Positions 58,501-64,000 of a stretch of DNA of 64,000 nucleotides are shown piece after piece. Position 1 is the first letter of the stretch. The number at the start of each line of letters is the position of its first letter. The notes beneath the pieces are model-generated. The model saw nothing but the letters and a program-made list of their open reading frames with translations. It made no database searches and was not told the origin of the DNA. The translations under genes and the position numbers were made by a program. This stretch comes from Cryptomeria japonica (taxonomy: Eukaryota > Streptophyta > Pinopsida > Cupressales > Cupressaceae). The stretch is from NCBI RefSeq assembly GCF_030272615.1, contig NC_081411.1, positions 829,176,897 through 829,240,896 of the forward strand, written 5' to 3'.

Positions 58501-59071
58501 GATTAAATGAAGAAGAGGGATTTCCCCCATGACCCATGGTTATAGGAATGAAATTTTGAGTTCAAGTAGCCATGATGTTAGATGTGAAAGTAGGAATACT
58601 AGTCATAGGATTAGTCAAAGGAATAGAAGAATTGACTTGTGTTGAAGGTTGTGAGTAACCTAGGGTTTCAACACAACTCTTGATAGGCATGACATTAGAA
58701 TCAATAATATGTGCAATGCCACACAATATATCAATTCCATTCTTATCACTTTGAAGCATGTGCTTAATACCTTCAATTAATGGAAGAGCTTCATTATTAG
58801 GGTATTCTTGGGACATCCATTGTTGAAAGCTATCAAATTGATTGTCCAATGTAAAAATTTGATCTAAAGAAACCCTAGTTAAAGCTGCTTCTTCATCATG
58901 AGATCCATCAATAGGAACATGATTAGGATGGGAGGAATTAGCATGATCCTCATTAAAGAAGTCATCCAAATTAGGCTCCATCTCCTTGGTAATTAAACCT
59001 TGGGATGCCTTAATTCTAATGCTTCGTCTAACTGGAACAAGATAGGTAGAACTAATAGTGGTAAAACTCAT
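55588..59071 (-). pseudogene. Tat-2 Gag and protease
   Basis: On the minus strand a 169-codon frame starts at 59071 (MSFTTISSTYLVPVRRSIRI). After a frameshift between 58560 and 58400, one frame continues with a proline-rich part, capsid (VEIPQLELYNGKGDHLIHVK; LTNLIHCKQEAKEKVTDFIG), and the CHHC knuckle FCQFHCQPGHDTEKC near 57330-57290. Protease: HGTLIDPSYMVNIITEEYL near 56950, where DPS stands at the active-site position, and KLGYPWLFSMKANASPIHK near 56710. A proline-rich linker runs to 55588, where Cop-H begins. Few stops occur, so this is one of the better-preserved frames. RT and integrase are missing. Confidence 0.82.
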
Positions 59072-60793
59072 GCACTAGAGAGAAAATTTCAATATGGAAT
59101 TGTAGAACAAAGTTTACAAAATTGAATAATGCAAAATGTAAGGAAATAATGATTACACAATTTGAACTTTGTTGGGGGAAGAGGATGACACAATTTCCAA
59201 AAATGAAAGGAAATTGGAATTTTAAAATTAGGGCCAAGGGAATACCACTTAATTTTAAAATTAGACTTTTTAAAATCGGGGCAGACTATAATTAACCTCT
59301 TAATTTTTAAAAAAAATATGAAAGTTAAAATGTTGAATTTTGAAGGTATTTCCAATTTTAGAGGGTTCAAAAATTCATAAAATTAGCCAATATTTTGAAT
59401 TTAGGCTATTAAATACAATCATAACAGTCTCCCAAAATTTTGGAAAAAAAGTCGAGGACTGTGGCGAGAACGCACATGGTCCGACCAACTTTTTTTGAAA
59501 TTTTTAGAGATGGATATTATGATGATTTTAAATCTAACCCCAAAAAACTGGCAAATTTTACAATCTCTAGATGGCCGAAATGAAGGCGCAAATGTGAAAA
59601 TAGGACCTTATTAGGGTTTTGAAGAAAAAAGGAATTGAATTGCAATTTTGAAAGGGTCAAACCTAATGGATAGGGACATCCTGGAAAATATTTATAAATT
59701 TGAATGTAACTGAAATTGATTTAAAATTCACACAAAATCTAACTAATTTTAAAAATTAAGGTTTGGTGACCTAACCACTTAATTGTGAAATTTGAATTTT
59801 GGGAAAAAAGGGGAAAATTGAAAATTTGAATTGTAGGAATGAAGACAAATCTAAGAACAATCAGGAATCTAAAAATTAAATGGAAAACCAATTTTTGTAC
59901 AAGTTCAAGATGTTTCTTGAAAATTAGGGTTTTAACAAGTAACCTCTTAATTTTGTAAATTTTAATTACAAATTGAACAAGACAATGAGGAAATTGAATT
60001 TGACAATCAATACAATTTTTTAGATCCAAGATAACCACAAGCAATTTTTACAAATCACAAGTTCAATTTTAAACTTTAAAACTAGGGTTTTGAATGAATA
60101 TGAGATAAAGTTGTGCACCTAGATCTTACAGTAAAATGTCGAGACGAAGTAGCCCTGTGAATTTGAAGAAAATTTGCACGAATCGTGGCAGGAATGTACA
60201 CGATCCTCAAAAAAACCCATAAAACAAAAAGGGTTTTTCGGCCTGTACAAATGAAGCCCGAATCCAAAAGTACAACTGCGCACCTGCAACCTACACACAA
60301 AAAAGAGAGGAAAATGGGATGGGATTGAGGGTTTGCCTTTAGGTCACACCCAGTTTTGGAATTAACCAAGTAATGAAAGAAAGTACTTGCAAGTAGATGT
60401 AAATGAAAGGCTAAATTGTAAATCATCTCAGAGGTTGTAGTAGCAATGTTGATAGAAATGCTTGTATGGAATTGTATGTTGGAATCAATCTCCTCTTCAA
60501 TAGTTGAATCCTTGACCTGAATGCAACACCTAGCCTTGAATGGAGACTTGAGAATGCTCAATGCTAGAAAAGAATACTTGAATGCTTGAATGCTCTTGAA
60601 TGCTTGATCACTAGTGAATTTTCCACTCATCCCACTTATTGAACTTATGCAAATGAGAGGATGAATGCCCCTTAAATACATGTTTGGTGGATTTGAATTT
60701 CATCACGGGCTGACATTGAGGGAGTTTCCCTCCCGAGGCACAACCTACAATGCATGCTCTAGGAAGGGTCCTACCCCAAAATAGGGCAGGGAT
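59072..60793 (-). mobile_element. Tat-2 leader and probable LTR
   Basis: 59072-60080 is an AT-rich leader with many AAATTTTAAAATT words and no coding. 60080-60793 looks like LTR: minus strand TATTTAAGG at 60678-60670 is a good TATA candidate. A 199-codon minus-strand frame (60681-60082) lies in this part and has no recognisable features. The LTR limits are not determined, as no second LTR is visible. Confidence 0.5.
60670..60678 (-). promoter_or_regulatory. Possible TATA box of Tat-2 LTR
   Basis: Minus strand TATTTAAGG followed by GGCATTCATCC. The same TATTTAAGG word occurs in the Cop-D LTR at 28198. Inferred from sequence only. Confidence 0.4.
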
Positions 60794-62163
60794 TGTTGGC
60801 ATTTGCATTTGCATGAAGATTGAATTAATGAAATGCTATATGTTGTCATTTATGTCAATTAACCGATAATAATGTTGTTTTGTAACTGGTAGGAAGAGCT
60901 AGTTAAGGGAATTGCAATCAGTAGGTGAGTTTGTGGATGAAACCAGTATTACTATGAATAGAGAGTTGAACCGATAAACCCTACATGTTGATATGATAAA
61001 CCCTAACCGATGAAGTTTGTTGTATTGGTTTATGATCTAACAATGAGCGGTAATGATTATGACACATATGCATGTTGTATGAGAAGAGTTTCAAATAGTT
61101 TTTAGCATGTAGAGATAAGGGTTTTTATCTTGGGAATGAGAAAGTTCATTGTATGTAATGCAAACCGTGTGATGAGTTACAGAGTTTGATGAAGCGGTGA
61201 TCAAGGAGTGGTCGAGGCTATCTTGACTAATGTGAAAATATTATTATGTAATCCAATGGTCATACTTGAACCAATTTTTTTGTAATCTCTATGAGAGAAT
61301 TAGGTTTGTGTTGTGTTACCGACCTATTGATTTATTTATAAGGTTGATGAGTTGTTTTGTTTCAGAGTTGGCAATTTATAGTTGAGAGTGAGAGTGTGGT
61401 TGCCAAATCAGATGATGTATCTGCAGTTTGTGTAAAAGCAAATAGGAGCATGAACAAGTCAGTGTAGTGCTATTCAAACGAATAAGCAAACCCATGTAGT
61501 TTTCTAACAATTACAATAATTAAATCCCCTAACTGGGTAAGCTCTAATAAGCTTAGTGTTATTCAAATCCTTTAACCAGGTGGTCCATTAGCTTGGATTT
61601 CAAATCCTCTACTGAGGTTATTCCTCATAGGGTATTGCTTCTAATAGGGCATTATAGTCAATCCCTTAACCGGGTGGTCCCTAACAGGATTTTTTCTTAA
61701 CAGGACTTTTTATAAAGCTTTAACAGACTTGGCTCTTAACAGGGCAAACTTCAGAAGAGTCCAGAATACTTGTGGGTATTCATCCCCACCGTGGTTTCCA
61801 CGTCAAAAATAGTGGTGAATGTTTTTGTGGTTATGTTTACTATGGTTGAATTTCTTAACTACTAAATCCACTTTGATATGTTTGATAACCGACAACAATA
61901 TGAAATGAGGTTTTACTTATGTCAGTAAAGTATTTGGATGTTTGTAAGTTTCAAGTTGTTTTACTGTTAATCTGTTATAATAGTCAACCGATTTAACTTG
62001 ACAATGATATTGCATTTGAAGTTCAGTGGTTTAACTTGTCAGTTTAAAATTTTCTTTGAGAGGTTGATTTAAGAGATTGGTGAAAGTTTTATCAGTTTTC
62101 TATCTACTGATTCACCCCCCTCTCAGTAGTTGACCAGATCCTTATTCTTTCATCATACCATCA
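60794..62163 (+). repeat. Cop-F 5' LTR
   Basis: 1370 bp from TGTTGGCATTTGC to ACCATCA. ACCGAC at 61318-61323 precedes TATAAGG at 61337-61343. Confidence 0.9.
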
Positions 62164-62165
62164 AT

Positions 62166-62177
62166 TGGTATCAGAGC
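62166..62177 (+). promoter_or_regulatory. Cop-F primer binding site (initiator Met tRNA)
   Basis: Unchanged TGGTATCAGAGC two bases after the LTR. Confidence 0.9.
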
Positions 62178-62233
62178 TACTTAGGTCCTCTAAGGTCTAA
62201 TCCTAATAGTGTGAGGTAAAGATCTTGTAGAAC

Positions 62234-63064
62234 ATGATGAAGAAGGAAGGTTTGAAGTTTAATAGAGGGAACTACAGAATATGGAGTGATAGAATGAAAA
62301 TTTATATCAAGAGTCTAGGAAGTCAACAATGGGAACAAGTTGGTACTCAATATGTTGCACCTAGTGGGATTATGACTGATTATCACAAGAAAGAGAAACA
62401 AGAAAACAATCAAGCACTGGAGGCTATTATCAATTCTTTGTCTGATATTGAATTTGTAGATGTCCATGGTCTAGAAACTGCTTATGAAGTATGGAAGAAA
62501 CTTGAAGAGATTTATAGTGGTGATGAACATGTGAAGATTGCCAAAGAAGAGAGTCTAAAAGGAAAATTTGATGACATGTAGATGGCTGAAGGAGAGAATA
62601 TATAATAGTATGGTCAGAGGATCAAATAGATAGTTGGTGAGATCAAAAGTGTTGGTGGTAAAGTGGTAGATGCCACAGTGATTAGTAAGGTGTTGAGAAA
62701 CCTGCTACCAGTCTATGCTATCCGAGTTGTAGTCATCCAAGAGCTAAAATCTATTGACAAAACTAAGGTAACTCTTGACTCTATTATTGGTATGCTTATT
62801 GCTTTTGAATTAAATGGTTATGATGGTAGTGTTTACAAATTTGAATCTGCATTTAGAGCTTTAGTTTCTAACCCATCTATGAGGAAAAGTAGAGATGTCA
62901 ATCATAGTTATGAATCTAGATCAATCAGAGAAGTTGATGATGAAGATAGTTTGGTTGAGCTTGAAGCATTATTGACCAAGCGGTTGCCTAGAGGTACCGG
63001 TAAGTATAGAGGTAAATTACCTTTGAAATGTTTTGCATGCAACAAGATTGGACACATTGCAGGT
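62234..63064 (+). pseudogene. Cop-F Gag (truncated by Cop-G)
   Basis: Frame from ATGATGAAG at 62234: NYRIWSDRMKIYIKSLGSQQ, YEVWKKLEEIYSGDEHVKIA. Stops at 62579, about 62603 and 62628, then an open frame 62663-63064 with LKSIDKTKVTLDSIIGML, SLVELEALLTKRLPRGTGKY and the first half of the knuckle, CFACNKIGHIAG, where Cop-G enters. At the position where Cop-D and Cop-E have TAG (I-stop-ELKS), this copy keeps CAA (62738-62740). Confidence 0.88.
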
Positions 63065-64000
63065 TGTTGGCATTATGGATGAATTGATTATGTGTTGCAT
63101 TGATGTTTTGTCATTGATGTCAACACTAGCTGTTATGGATGGTTACCGGAAGACAGGTTACCGGTAGAAGATCTAGTGTTACCAATAGAAGAGACTATCT
63201 ATTGGACACTTCTGACATATTTGGATCGGTGAAGTATATTTAATTTCATGTGTTATATGCTCCATGAGCATGTTGTGGTCAGTTGGTATTGGCTTGGTAA
63301 TTGGATGTTATCATTCACTCTGGTAAACCCTTACCGACATTGGTTCAAGGCTTTATCGGTAGAGCTTTCATTGAGGAATTGTGATAGGATGCACAATTGG
63401 TGTTGGTGCAGCTTCTTCATAGATTTCAGGATGCTAAAGATGTTAGTTGATCATGCTTGAAGACTTTTCTTTGGCATGGTGGACCCAGAATAGGTCTGGT
63501 ACCTATCTAGGTTATGGACCAGTATTATGCTAACGTGTACTTTACACATTACCGGGATGCCTCGAGATGTTTTATGGATTTGTTATTGTTGTTTTGATCT
63601 TGAGCCGACATGGCATATCATTGTAAATAGAATCATGTAATGATCTTATTGTAATATCTTTTAGATGGCCGACCTAATTGGTTTAGGCCTTAGGGTCTGT
63701 ATAAATAAGAGGTAGAAACTCTTTTTAAAGTATCATTGTTATTGGAAAGGTCATGGTCAAGGAATTTAATATGCGAATATTGTAATATCATTCAGGCAAA
63801 AGAGTTGATCGATCATTGGTGATCGAATTGGATTCAAAAGATGATTTAGTCCTCCGACATAGAGCTTAACCAGGACTGTAATCAAGCATGGTAGATGTTA
63901 TTTCTAGTAGTTTACTCTATTGGATTGTTGTCTATTTATCTTGAGAAGGTTGTAGCCTCTTTGCAGTCAGTGAGACTCTTTTGTAATGAGTAGTATGCTC
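63065..64000 (+). repeat. Cop-G LTR (partial, runs off the window)
   Basis: It starts TGTTGGCATTATGG inside the Cop-F knuckle; the preceding CAGGT (63060-63064) is the expected target duplication. At least 936 bp. GCCGACATGGCATAT near 63603 matches the Cop-A LTR at 1441, GCCGAC recurs at 63668-63673, and TATAAATA lies at 63700-63707. No primer site is reached. Confidence 0.82.
63700..63707 (+). promoter_or_regulatory. TATA box of Cop-G LTR
   Basis: TATAAATA, 26 bases after a GCCGAC core. The best-formed TATA of the copia LTRs here. Confidence 0.6.

Larger units (their letters stand above)
60794..63064 (+). mobile_element. Cop-F: copia element cut by Cop-G
   Basis: LTR, primer site and gag of the Cop-D/E family, inserted after GGGAT (60789-60793). 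It is broken at 63064 by the LTR of Cop-G. The rest should lie beyond the window. Confidence 0.88.

Noticed and set aside
60082-60681. 199-codon minus-strand ORF
   Set aside because: It lies in the probable Tat-2 LTR/leader, spans the likely transcript start, and has no recognisable domain. I treat it as chance.
60735-60793. Imperfect inverted repeat CCTACCCC...GGGCAGG as a terminator hairpin
   Set aside because: Short, imperfect and without context. Bacterial-type terminators do not apply here.

Overview
The window is intergenic plant nuclear DNA built almost entirely of nested, decayed LTR retrotransposons. I find no intact host gene, no rRNA or tRNA gene and no CRISPR array. Plant-type Ty1/copia elements primed by initiator-Met tRNA, a chromodomain Ty3/gypsy element, and Ty3/gypsy elements of the Tat group (second, archaeal-like RNase H; CHHC nucleocapsid knuckle) point to a seed plant. 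The many old but retained copies suggest a very large genome, possibly a conifer; that last step is inference.

Layout. Tat-1 is the outer element (+ strand). Its LTRs lie at 1-1060 and about 50947-51993, and its gag, protease, G-patch-like segment, RT, RNase H and integrase are scattered over 50 kb. It was hit by: (i) Cop-A, 1245-14685, TSD GAATA, itself hit by a chromovirus (Chromo) at 3770-10886, minus strand, TSD GTAAT; (ii) Cop-B, 17328-24038, minus strand, TSD ATTAT; (iii) Cop-D, 27619-33961, and Cop-C, 33974-39542, fused at a deletion that also removed the Tat-1 RT core; (iv) Cop-E, 40837-48112, minus strand, TSD GCGGA/ACAGA. At the four junctions I could test (Cop-B and Cop-E in Tat-1, Chromo in Cop-A, and the Cop-A duplication itself) one TSD copy restores the host sequence; in three of them the reading frame rejoins exactly.

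Right of Tat-1 are Cop-H (copia gag-protease fragment, 51994-about 55590), Tat-2 (minus strand, gag-protease, 55588-60793), Cop-F (60794-63064), and the LTR of Cop-G (63065 to the window end), which cuts Cop-F inside its zinc knuckle.

Most notable. Cop-A has a truncated gag, no pol, and a roughly 1000-codon non-canonical ORF with its own leader, an unrecognised N-terminal domain and a long coiled-coil C-terminus. Copia copies of the same family share identical stop codons and a lost zinc ligand, suggesting defective masters mobilised in trans or repeated deamination. Several copia families share an RCCGAC core just upstream of the LTR TATA box and extra polypurine tracts upstream of the 3' LTR. 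The Cop-D/Cop-C deletion junction carries a 12-bp inverted filler copied from 28 bp away.

LTR comparisons quoted below are partial hand counts. All coding regions carry stops or frameshifts, so they are annotated as pseudogenes.
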